DNA of 64,000 bases, taken from contig DF237020.1 of assembly GCA_000708835.1 (NCBI GenBank), forward strand, positions 1-64,000, given 5' to 3'. Of the stretch, positions 25,401 through 35,894 are shown piece after piece. The notes below the pieces were generated by a model. The model made no database searches, had not been told where the DNA came from, and was given only the letters and a program-made list of their open reading frames with translations. The position numbers were made by a program, and so were the translations under genes. Source of the DNA: Klebsormidium nitens. Its lineage: Eukaryota; Streptophyta; Klebsormidiophyceae; Klebsormidiales; Klebsormidiaceae. Numbering within the stretch: position 1 is the stretch's first letter; every line of letters begins with the position of its first letter.

Positions 25401-27975
25401 CAGCGGCGCCCTTCTCGCGAACACCATCAGCGCGTCGCTCGGGCCGGGGCAGCCCCCGCAGCAGTTCAGCCTGCTCTCCCGGGTGGTCGCCATCCAGTCT
25501 ACCGACCAGTCGACCGCAGTCCTGTCCGCGCCGGGGCTGCTCATGCTGCAGTACTCGGGGGACGCGGCCGCGCAGGCCAGGAGGCGCGCGCGCGCGCTGC
25601 TGGGTACGTTGGTCGCGGATCCCTTTTTGCGACCCTGAGACGACGAACTTGGTGATAGGATCCTCGCGACCTGTGAATGGTTTCAGTAGTATCGTGTAAG
25701 GCCTCTAAACTCTTGAACTCATGAATCCTGGACAGATATAGTGGATCGAACTTGCTGATCACGGCTGACGGTTGTCTCGTGGCGCCACAAAGAAGCAATC
25801 GCTACGATCAGTGCCTTCGAAAAAACTTGGCCTCCCGCAGGCCTCAGCGTTCAGTCGGAACCTCCTGAGAGCTTCAATGTCACTTAGATCACCGAAGACC
25901 TGAACGCCAAACAGCTTCTCTCCATCTCTTCGCCACAATCCGGAACTTTCTGAGCATCTTACAAAGCTTCAAACGTTGTGAAAGATCACCAACTTTTCCG
26001 CTCTCTCTCCACAGCAACCGGAAACGCAACGGACGGCCCCCCGGGGGTGCTTCTCTTCAACCCTGACCTGTCTGTGGGCAGTACTGCCAGCTGGCAGCAG
26101 GTGGCGAGCAGCGTGATCGTCACGTTCGAGGACGGCTACTGCACCGCCCAGGTGAAGGACCTGGGGAACTACGCCGTGGCGACGCTCTACGTCGGTGAGT
26201 GCATAATTCTCAAGAAAGATAACAATAAGCCCCGATAGCAATAAGCTCCGATAAGTCTGAAACCCTAACCTAGAAAGATGCCTGCTCCGCCCCCATACCC
26301 ACCCTAACCACCAAAGTAACTCTACCCGTCCCAGTGCGGTTACCCTATCATTATCTCGGCTTATCATTGTCTTTCTTGAGTCTCATGTCGAGTACCCGGG
26401 AGACGCCAACCGGCCGGTCTGCAAACATGCGGTTCTGCGAGACTTTGTGTGGCGTCCACATGATTGGAGGGAAACCGGCCTACTCACCATCTCAGGTTGT
26501 TCAGATTCCCGCAAAAGTGTGTGATGGGCGGAAGAGAGTGCGGAGCGTCGAAGTTTTGAAACAGGCTTTAGTTTGCCAGGAGAAAGCCTTCTGCCCGGTT
26601 AGAGAGCCGCCTCTGTGAATGCGAATCTCTACACGTTCCCCAAAATGGGCGCACTCTCTCAAAGCAATTCTTCTTTTCGTTAATCCGCCGGCATCCCGAA
26701 GGTCAGTTTCTGCCAACTTTATCAAACTGACGGAGTCCATCCCACCCCCCTCCTGCAGCGCCTCCCGTTTCAGGTTTCATACCTTCGGACCCCACCCCCA
26801 GCCCGACGCCGACTCCCCCCCTCATCGTGCCCATCTACCAGCCCCCCCCCAGCGCAAACGAGTCCACGCCGGCCACTGTCATGTCGGCTTCCGTCGGAGG
26901 GGGTTCAATAATCCTGTACGTCATCATCTCTGTTGTGGCGATTGCACTAGCGACAGGTGAGGCCCCGCTTCCGTCCGCAAATGCGTGCGCTTTATCAAAT
27001 GTTTATGTGCTTTTACCCCTTTGCATACATACGACGGAGCTTGTCGCGTCTATCGTGAACCCTCCCGCTGAAACTCTTCCCATTTCGCAGCGAGCCCTTG
27101 AACGGTTACAATAGTCCGAGATGATAGCTAGTTTCAATCCTGACACCAGGCCTTTTCAAACTTCGCGCAGGCGGGTTGCGTGCTGATAAGAAGCGGCGGC
27201 ACCTTCTTGAAAAACTTCCAACATTATCTTTGAAAAGCTACACCATATCGGAAAGAGAACCACCTCCAAATTCTTGACACCAAAATTTTTTACACCCCGT
27301 GCAGGTGTCGCGGGTTGCGTGCTGGTGTGCAAGCGGCGGCAGCCCAGCAAGGCCGTGTCCATGTTCGCCCCCAAGGCGCCCGCGTTTGCGGACACGCCCA
27401 ACGACAGTCCGCGGTCCGCGCAGCCGATGCGCCGCCGCAAGAGCCGCAAGTCAGGGACGCACTTCGAGTTGCCGCAGGACTCGCCGGGGGGTAAGAAACA
27501 GCGCGCTGCATCTTTGCTCTGTTATTGATTCCGAGGAGACTCCCTCGTTCTCCATGTTTTGCAACGTCATTCTTGTTGTGTTCCTGCTGGTAATCCACTT
27601 TCGTCGTTGCTTCCAATAAATGGCCGCAAGAGGCTTTCCAGATTAGTTGTTTTGGCTGGGGAAGAGAGGGCGAAGGACCCCAAAGTACGTCTCTTTGATT
27701 TGGGCGGACTCATCAACCGCCAATGTTAAGTCCTGAACGCAGCGACCACTGGTTTTCCAGGTTCTCTTCCGGGTACACCCCGAGGGCGACGCTTCTCGTC
27801 CGGCCCAGAGCTGGCACGGTCGCCGCTTTCCGTCGGTTCGATAAGAAAGTCGTTCACAGACAAGGTCCGCAAGATCAGCATGTCCGTCATGGGTCGCTCG
27901 GATGAGGTCATGCATACGCAATACGAGGACCTAGAAACAGTCGACCTAGAAGGCACCACGCCGACAGGGCAATGA
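10405..27975 (+). CDS. giant membrane-anchored subtilase with PA domain and seven Ig-like repeats
   Basis: 29 exons, all phases consistent, about 2063 residues: 10405-10955, 11416-11528, 11916-12091, 12503-12591, 12895-13041, 13409-13547, 14011-14138, 14430-14538, 14979-15075, 15538-15803, 16178-16378, 16710-16806, 17250-17410, 17829-17933, 18368-18525, 18892-19021, 19322-19451, 19827-20032, 20600-21748, 22114-22353, 22680-22947, 23569-23845, 24187-24353, 24770-24872, 25383-25603, 26015-26194, 26774-26956, 27305-27490, 27761-27975. Signal peptide 1-29. The S8 catalytic set is intact: Asp352 (GMGDSGVD), His394 (GHGTHVCG), oxyanion Asn494 (AAGNSG), Ser731 (GTSMATP); FSSVGPTQDGRIKPE precedes the Ser. 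A PA-like segment (about 560-672) is inserted. A jelly-roll-like region (about 800-932, LVNDLDLVV, NNVEQ) follows, then seven Ig-like repeats (about 933-1668) with the signature C..P..F.GLPDGAY.FSVRA.D..GN. A Pro/Thr stalk, one membrane span (about 1914-1938) and a basic tail of about 125 residues end it. Predicted surface or secretory-pathway protease; substrate unknown. Confidence 0.88.
15340..15605 (+). repeat. tandem copy of intron end plus start of subtilase exon 10
   Basis: The stretch from about 15340 to 15441 is repeated at about 15503 to 15605, offset 163 bp. The shared part includes the CTCCAG acceptor and roughly the first 67 bases of exon 10 (real exon start 15538; copy start 15375) with only a few substitutions. 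Using the upstream copy's acceptor would break the frame, so the second copy is taken as the functional exon and the first as an intronic remnant. Confidence 0.9.
17675..17715 (+). repeat. 11-bp minisatellite, about 3.5 units
   Basis: The unit ATGATTCAAGT is repeated in direct tandem with no mismatch in intron 13 of the subtilase gene. No function is suggested. Confidence 0.9.
23430..23500 (+). repeat. direct duplication of about 34 bp
   Basis: Two adjacent units beginning GACATAAGAG and containing TGCTAGC and GCTCTTA differ at a few bases. Each unit holds a small inverted repeat (AAGAGCC / GGCTCTT). It lies in intron 21 of the subtilase gene. Confidence 0.8.
26202..26387. mobile_element. 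MITE-like element, copy 1 (intron of subtilase)
   Basis: The ends are terminal inverted repeats of about 24-31 bp: the left arm with CTCAAGAAAGATAACAATAA (from 26209) pairs with the right arm ending CTTTCTTGAG (26371-26380), with a few mismatches. A roughly 17-bp unit with CAATAAGC is doubled inside the left arm. The core (about 26257-26335), with GCTCCGC and TACCCACC, matches copy 2 at about 30026-30102. It starts about 8 bp after the 5' splice site of intron 26. No coding capacity; presumed nonautonomous. Confidence 0.75.
27160..27342 (+). repeat. tandem copy of intron end plus start of subtilase exon 28
   Basis: GCGGGTTGCGTGCTG and AAGCGGCGGCA occur in order at 27171-27201, preceded by GCGCAG, and again at 27310-27342 in exon 28, preceded by GTGCAG. 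The offset is about 139 bp. The upstream copy has lost bases and frame, so it reads as a decayed duplicate of the acceptor and first codons of exon 28, which encode the post-membrane GCVLVCKRR segment. Confidence 0.8.
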
Positions 27976-28177
27976 CGGGTTGCGCATCTGAATTGCTCGC
28001 GTTAGGTAATTAAGTATAGCAGGGAACCGCCATTTGAATGTTTTGCTTACGATTAGAAGCTCTAGCATGCGGTTAGTACTGTCCCACTCACATCCATTCG
28101 TTAAAGCTTACTCCAGAAGCGTGGCTACTTCCGAGTTCAGGACTAAATTTCTATCAGGGGGTAATCAGGTCCACCTC

Positions 28178-31100
28178 CTAGAAGTCTAGAGCTTTCTGAC
28201 TGTATGCTTCATCCATAGACTTCTCGTCGGAGTCAACGTTCCGGATAGGGCCATTGTAGTGCTTACGGGCACTTACAAACCACCATACCAGAATGACAAG
28301 TCCAAAACCTCCTCCTGTAACCGGCGTGTAGTTGAAAGTCGCGCTGCGGTCAACATGGAGGTGATTGCGTGAATATCTTTGCAATGTTAGATGACCGTCC
28401 AAGGCAGATTTGCACCTGATATTTCTGCCCTAGAAGGTTCCAAATCAACCGACGCCAGCAAAGTAGTCGCATCCTGAGGGTTCCATTTGCGCGAGTCCCA
28501 CTTATGTGAGCATTTTGAATTAGGTCATGTGCATTCACAAAAACTATGTGGTTTCGGCCTGCATAGACTGCACTTATAGCAAGTAACATGCCGTGTTGCC
28601 CTCGGGGTTACATTGAATCGCAACTACGACGTTTTGCTTGCCTCACCTGTTGATCGGGTAACTGAAGGGCAGGCAAAGAGCGACCAGCATGAATAACATA
28701 TACACCACCGCGATCCAACCAACGATGTAAGTATACCTGCAAAAGACGCGAGCATGTGTTCCGATCTGCTTAGTCACTAGGAGCTCATCTTCATTTAGCT
28801 ACAGCATCATTTGCCATGCGTTGCAAACGGAAGCAATGGTTGGCCAAATTTCTGTCCAATATCTTTCATGCTATAAAAAAGAAAAAGCCGCGCGCACTAC
28901 GCGATTACCAGCATACGACTCGACTCTTTCATGTAGAAGACTTACCGCCCCATGTTGAATGGCCCTGGCTTGAAGTTTTGCGGGCACACTAAGCGGAGGC
29001 AGATCGGGACGATGTAGGCCACGTGGAAGGAGATTGACCCACACGTGGTCACAGCATTGAAAGCAATGACACTCTTCAGCGAGAAGAGCGCAAAGCAGAA
29101 GGAGAGCAGGGAGGAGATCCACACGGCCGCGACAGGAGTGTGCGAGCCCTTCGGAGACCAGTGCACGAAGCCGCTGAAAGGAACGGCCTTGTCACGGGAC
29201 ATGGCGAATAGCTGCAAAAGCAGAGGCTCTCTGTCGGTTGCAGGTTGCGACAGTTGTGCTACATGAACAAGTCGTTATTTTATGCGTGTTCTGATCGATC
29301 CGCGTTCCTATGACGCAGTATCATGTGCATCAAGCGATGCAACAGTCTGATCGCAAAATATTCGGCTGATGAGCTTGCGTGGCAAACGTGATCTGCCTTC
29401 CACAGAGTCCACAGGGTTTTCACATTGTCAATTCTAGGCTGAGGCGATTGAGAGAAGGCGTGTCTACTAGGTTGCGTCATTTGCGACGCTGAGTCCTTCT
29501 TGAACGACGACAATCAACTCGAAGTGACCCATTTCGGTTTGACAACACTTGCAGAAAGAGAAGACTTACCACCCGAGAGCAGGCTGCTATCTGAGGTACT
29601 CCACTACAGCAAGCGGTGACGAGGGGAATCGTCAGCAAGGCAATTGCACCATTGTAGCTCCGGCCTTTGCTTAAGAACGCGTCATAAAAGATCTGCCCGA
29701 CCACGCTTCGACCAGCCGTTGCGTTCTGAGGATCTAATATGGTGGCAGGATCCTGCGGCAATAGAACATGACAGTCAAGAAAACAAGTCTTGCTTCAAGA
29801 TCAACAGCGTCCTGCTCTTTGAATCAATCCTAGTGCTCAGACTATCTTATAATGCGCGATTCATGAGGACGACTTACGAGGACTTTTGTCAAACTCAGCG
29901 GGACTGTTGGATGCAGTGTCAAACGCAGCCTCAAATGCTACTACCCAGCGGCTGCTGGTGTGCCAGATGACGCGACACCTTAGGAAAAGTAAGCTTTAGG
30001 AATAGTAAGCTCAAATCAAACACTGAAATCCTATCCTATAGAAATCACCCGCTCCGCACCCGTACCCACCTTAACCCCCAGACTAACCCTAGCCGTCCCA
30101 GGCTGGTGAGCTTACTATTCCTAAAGCTTACTATTCCTAAAGTATCATGAAATGTGTGCCAGCTGTACCGACCTGGATACAGAACGTGAGGACAATGATG
30201 AAGATCCAGCCAAAGAAGCCCGCCGCTCCGACTGCGCTGATGATGGAGACGGGGGTGGTGACGTCCGAACCGACCGTCTCTTCGGACATGTGCACCGCAG
30301 CCTGCATCACACGACGGGCTTCTGTAGCGCTTGAAAATGGGGCAAACTTCCCCCAAGGAACTTCTGGCGGGTCGATCCAAAGGCCGTGTTAGTTACGCAT
30401 GTAGGAAGAAGATGTGCATGGCCGGGCATTCGTTGCAATTTCGGCGACAGAGAACGCAGTTTGTCGCTGACACGGTTCTTGAGATTTGACATGAGAATCG
30501 ACATCTGAACGAAGCTACATTTCTGTTGTCAAAGCAGAAGTGAGCAGAAAGCAACCACAAATTCCTACTTCAAGTTTGTCGTATACTCGTAGTCATCCTA
30601 TTATGTAACTTGAAGTTGGCTCTTAAGTTCGAAAGCTTACGTCGTAGGCCCCAATTGACCATTGGGCCAGCAGCGAGCCAATCAACAAGACACGAAAGAC
30701 ATTGTCGATGCCTGTGCCCGCTGCAGGTTCGTAGTGAGTGAAGACGTACTTGGCCGATTGCTTGTGTGCTGTGCGGGCAAAAAGACAGATTGTCAAAGTC
30801 AAGGTCCAACATGTCGCTACAGTGAAAGGTTAAAGTCCCTCTGTTCCTCACGGTGCCAACAGACGGGTTGAGCTCGACTTTCGGAGCGGCCGTAGAGTTC
30901 CAACAGTAAAATACGATTGCATGCCATTACACCAAGCGGCCAGAAAACGGCGAGAACCTTTCAGATTGTCAATGGGCATGGCAGACAAGCCAAGGCGGGC
31001 GTTTTTACTGACAGTTCTAGACCTACTTAACATGAAGATGCACTAAGCTCTCCAGCCAAACTCGCCGCTAGCACTTATCTAGCAGTTAAGCGCTAACCTT

Positions 31101-33844
31101 CGGGTTATGTCAGTCAGGATATTCTGTGAATGCCTGGGACCCGCGGCACGGAAAGGAGTGACCCCAGGCATCCGTAACGAGCAAGCACCGCAGCGAAATC
31201 ATTCAATCAAGCCCGTGAATCTGGCAGAAAGTATGGCTCTAGCTCACCAGAAACGGAAAAGCAAGGTGGCCACGATGACGACTAAACCGGCCAGCTCAAC
31301 ACAGAGGACCGTCTTTTCAAACACCGCCAGGATTCTGACGTTGAAGGTGTTGATGGTGGCCTGCACATGCATGATATATAAGCTGTGAGCGCAGCAATAA
31401 ACCGCCGTTCGAAACGTGCGTCGATCACTGCGTCATTGCACCTGTACTATGACAAACTAAGGCGGGCCAACAAACCTTCTTGACAACGAGAGGCAGATGC
31501 TGAAGTGAGGGAATCTACAACGCAACCAGCTTGGCCTTTGCTGCCAACCTCATCACCTCAGCCTCTCAGAAAGAGCGAGAGACATCTTGTTAAATCAGAC
31601 GAGCAGTTGGGAGCGTCTATGCGAAACCCACCTGGATGATGCAGAGGCCTGACATGATTGCCAAGATGAGCCCCTTGCTGGCAACATATCCACTTTCAGG
31701 ACCAGGTCCTGTAGCGATGACCACTTGCGTTGCAATAATGTTGGCTGCTATGTTGTTGATGACGGCCAAACCGCACACGAAACCCAGGAAATTGTACCAG
31801 CCCTGTTTGTAAGCAAAAGCGGCTCGTGTCAGAGTCGAATCCATTTCAATTCAAGGTTGTCAGTGCAGAGACACCGTACCCTCTTTGAGTCAGCTTTTGC
31901 AGAAAAAAATCTGGATTTCTTTGAATCCTAAGATACCACATCCTCTTAGCACGAATCTTATTGACTAGACGATCTTTTTTCCACGTCTCTCACCACGGGT
32001 TACATAAAAGAGACACGATCTTCTTTTCGCCAAGGGCTAAAATAAGAGACGTCCTCAAAATCAGTCAGTGTTTTTTGTTTGTGTCCAAAAGCATACAGAA
32101 CGACTTGGGCAGGCTGCAGATTGCGCAGATACCAATTCCAGTCAGAGGTTTTGCAAGCACGAGAAGGAGGGAAATGATTCCACAGCTCACCGTTATCCAG
32201 GACCAAAAGGGGCCCCACGTAGGCCCAGCCAAAACGTAAAACCAGGGGTAGAGGCCTCCGGCAGTCTGCAGCACTAGTTTGTTCTTTCAACTTGCGAGGT
32301 AGAAAGGAGTGTGTGACCACACCTCCATAATCAGGTGCTGGGGGAGCATATTTGAAACTTTTTGGACAGGAAGTACGCAGAGCCTAGGTTGCCCTTCAGT
32401 CTTGAGTATTGAGTGATCAAAAAGACCAAAAGGTGCTGCTCGGCAGCGCTGAGCCTTCTTACCTGCGTATGAAAGTTGGATACCAAACTGGAAAACAATG
32501 AGTGCCTTCTCAAGTATCACTTTTCTGGTTCTATTCTGACGTCACAGACAATCACATGCATAAAAGCCAAATATGAAAAGGACCTGTTGGCGGGGATTTC
32601 CAAGTTAAGCAAAAGATGGCCAACATGTCAAGAAAGGCATTCCTATAGCAAGAGAAACTCTGTGTTCCTGACTCCAAATCCTTGCAAGAAGGTACTTGGT
32701 TCTTAGAGTTGAGGAGTTCAAACTGACCGGTAGGCTGCTGCTGAGCTCTGCCATTGAAGATGCAATGAAGAGGCAGAAGATGCTGGTGAGGAACCAACCC
32801 CACACAACTGACACTGGGCCTCCATTCTGAAAGCCCCAGCCGTACAGACCAGTGACACCCATCAGTACTCCAATAATGGTGTAGCCAATTGCAAAGTTAG
32901 CAATTGCGCCCTGCAAGTAACACCAGAGTAACAACCTTAGCAGATGGATAAGAGGCCGGAGCCTCCAGTGGAGTGAATGTAGCAGAGTACTTGATGAGAC
33001 AATATCACTTGGCTGGACTGTATTGGACATAGGTTGGTGGAACCGCGTGGCTTGGAGCGATCATGCAAGTGGTTGGGCCATCCCATTCATAGCAGTCAGG
33101 GAGTCAGTTTAACTTAAGCTGTGAGACTCAATAAAGAGAGGGGCCTTTGGTCTGACGACAAGCTTTGCCAACTCTGAGCTAACTGGCTGTCCTGTTGTGC
33201 CAAGTGATGAGAAGCTATTTATCTGATCAAAAGCAATTTACTTCTAGAAAGATAAATGTGAAGTCAGTACATTTGCTACTGTTTGTCCTGCATAAGATTG
33301 CCAAGTGATGACCCATGACTAGCCTGCAAAAGCAGGGCTTTAAGGGCAGCAAAGACAAGCTCACCAGTGCCCGAAACAACTCCTGCTTATACCTGCAAGC
33401 GAGGGCTAACTATCAGCCAGTGAGTTCTTCCAATGTCAATGCAAGGAGTGCTCAAGCCACGTGGGAGAACATGTTGAAGGCTGGGGCAGACTGAATTGGT
33501 GCGAGGAAAGGGAGTCATTGATCTGGCAGAATTAAGACTAGCTTCTGAGTGTGGCCAAAAAAGATTGAGACCTGAGCAGACAGATTTGAAACTGCACTCT
33601 TACATCATGACGGGTAATGCAGCCTTTCGAAATATATCAAGAATGTTGTGCTTGAAAGCAGGATCAGGTATTAGGGCAATCTCAATCAGCAATTAGGAAT
33701 CCCGCTCAGTATTGCAACTTGCAAAGCTTACCCCAGCTCCCTCAATCGCTTCTCCCCCGAATCAATGGCCATCGCCTTTGTAGCCTTAAAGTGAGCCGGT
33801 GTGGAAGACACCTCTCCTTTCTTGACAAGAGCTGCACCCTCCAT
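28178..33844 (-). CDS. BAT1/GABA-permease-type amino acid transporter (APC family)
   Basis: Twelve exons: 33844-33732, 33392-33365, 32910-32728, 32265-32191, 31802-31632, 31360-31248, 30768-30641, 30301-30173, 29752-29570, 29211-28946, 28736-28647, 28343-28178; about 548 residues. The family fit is close: DSGEKRLRELG/YKQELFRAL at the N-terminus (the second part is a 28-bp exon), FAIGYTIIGVLMGVTGLYG, SSMAELSSSLP/TAGGLY, HKQSAKYVFTHYE, AAVHMSEET, SRVLFAMSRDKAVPFS, FKPGPFNMGR, FNYTPVTGGG. These carriers move GABA and other amino acids across mitochondrial, Golgi or plasma membranes; which one here is unknown. All phases agree except exon 6 to exon 7 (31248/30768), which is one base out: an alternative donor, a missed micro-exon or a sequence error. 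Converges on the subtilase, stop codons about 200 bp apart. Confidence 0.9.
29973..30147. mobile_element. MITE-like element, copy 2 (intron of BAT-like gene)
   Basis: The left arm CTTTAGGAATAGTAAGCTCA (29994-30013) is the exact reverse complement of 30108-30127, and a second, outer unit extends the inverted repeat to about 35 bp, possibly further. The core with GCTCCGCACCCGTACCCACC (about 30050-30070) is clearly related to copy 1. It ends about 25 bp from the 5' splice site of its minus-strand intron (29753-30172). No coding capacity. Confidence 0.78.
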
Positions 33845-35894
33845 AGTACCTCACTCTCTTTACGTCTTTGGATCGTTTGGCCAAGAGAGGAAGAAGTCGA
33901 AATCGGTTTTACATCGGAAAGCAGTAACCAAGCTAGCAGCAGGCTGCCACTGTAACTCTCCGACCTTTCCGGATTTAATATGAGCCGGTTCATCTTGCAG
34001 TGGCGGCTTGCCGTCGGAGCTGCCTGGCCGTGGCTGGGCGTCTTCTTGCGACAGCCTGCCAGCCGGCAGGTGCGCCATCATGCAACAGAACTTACAGAAG
34101 AGTTCTTTGGTTGGGGTTGTACGTACCTCCTAATACTATCGGTACATACAGTTTTTTGGAGTACCTAAACCTTTGTCTCCTCCTTCAATTTGAGTCTAGC
34201 TTTAGCTGCTTTCTAGTCCACCTTCATACCAGTATACGGTCGGGTGCGACCTCACTGACGTCACAGGCTACTGCCCCCCTGCCGGGGGCCCGGGCCTTGC
34301 CATCACCGGCCGGGAATGACCGTTATGCAGGCCCCGGGCCGATTTGAGTCGGGTTCTTTTCCGTTCTGGGAAGAGCCTCACAACCGGAGCAGGTCCCCGG
34401 TTCCCAAAAACAGGGTGCGAGGTGCGCGGGCGACGGCACTGCGGCTGCCGGGGCAGACTTACACGCCCGGCTATGGTGAAGTTAGAATCCAGCTGTCCGG
34501 CCGGGTCGCGACCCCCCCTCCCCGGGCCCCGGCCCCCCACACGGGCACAACCAAATTAATTTGATCATGATTGGTGCCGCCTTGAAGCTTGGGATTTGGG
34601 CTAGCTACGAATTAATGTGGCACCAGGCAGACCGCACGACGCTGGCGGCTGCGCACGCCGCGCCGCATCGGTAACCCTGGGGTCAGGAGTCAGGACACTG
34701 TGAGTGGCTGAGCCTGAAACACATCAGATCCGTCAAGACCAGTACAAACCTAAGTATCTCAACCCGCTTTGGACGGCCGGGCTTGCCTGCCACACTAATG
34801 TGAAGCCGCATACCGTAATCGCAATCGATGCTACAGCCTACAACAACCTAGGATGCCGCCCAGGCCGTAGGATCCTCTACCAGCTGGCCTTCAACCCGGT
34901 AGCTGATCTAGACCAGCAACCGGGTTTTACATTTTAGTGCCGGCCCGTTCCCTGCTAGCTAAGCATGAGTAGCCAGCGGGCGCCCATGCAGAGAAGTAGA
35001 TCTACCGGTTTCCTCAGGTAGATCGCCCCATTTTGTCGTATCCATCCTGGACTTCGGATTGGCTGGAGCTCTCGTTAAGGTTAGGTTCTAGAGAACCGAC
35101 AGATCCTCGCTTATGACTTGTCCAAGGTGCAGGTTAACCCCGTACCTTCCGGATCATGGTGGCCACCTTCTCCCCTCCTCCTCGACCCTTTCACAGAAAC
35201 CACCGCACAGAATGGCAAAGGCGCGTCCATTGGTGTCCTGGGCGGAAGCCAGGCAGCCGGGATCGAGTGCCCCTGTTAACTGCGTCATATAGCCGAGACG
35301 ACCGTGCCCTGAGCCCGATCCCTGCTCGGGCAAATTGCCTCCAGGTGGGCAGTAACCGGATCAACTTGGCAAGATCTGAGGTTAATCAGCTTGGCATCGA
35401 CGGCTCGGTAAACGAAAGAGCATCGGACGGCTGGAATATTACAAAGCCATCCAGTGCCCGCCTTTCCACTGTAAAGGCCCGCTAATCTACGTAACCCGGT
35501 TTAACATGACAGACTTTTTCCACACCGGCGCACGATGATCAAAGCGTCATCTTTAGTTTCGACGCCTAGTTTTCCTTCTGAAAGTCGTGAAAACTTGATG
35601 ATCAAGTTGGCTGAACTACATCACCGGACGCTCTCTGTGAGAGTCTAGTGACAATTAGGCAGTAGATGATCGAATAACATCTGTGCATTGAACGGTAGAT
35701 TCTTACAAACCACTAGGGCCAGCAAAACCAATTAATCCATAGTAGAGCATATTTGGAGGTTTGCGACAATCTGCTGACCTTTTCGGTCTCGTTCTCAAAC
35801 GCAGAGAGCATTGTTCCGCATGAGATACTTCTGCACTGCACGTCCTTTGTTTGAACCATTCTATTCATAGAGAACTCCACGCGGACCACATTCG
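33845..35894. other. intergenic, with a GC-rich block of unknown origin
   Basis: The first part presumably holds the promoter of the BAT-like gene. From about 34250 to 35500 the composition is GC-rich, with runs such as CCCCCCTCCCCGGGCCCCGG and many CCGG-type words, unlike neighbouring intergenic DNA. Open frames here show no recognisable domain, and no terminal repeats were found by eye. It could be a degenerate mobile element or a foreign insertion; the nature is undetermined. Confidence 0.4.
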
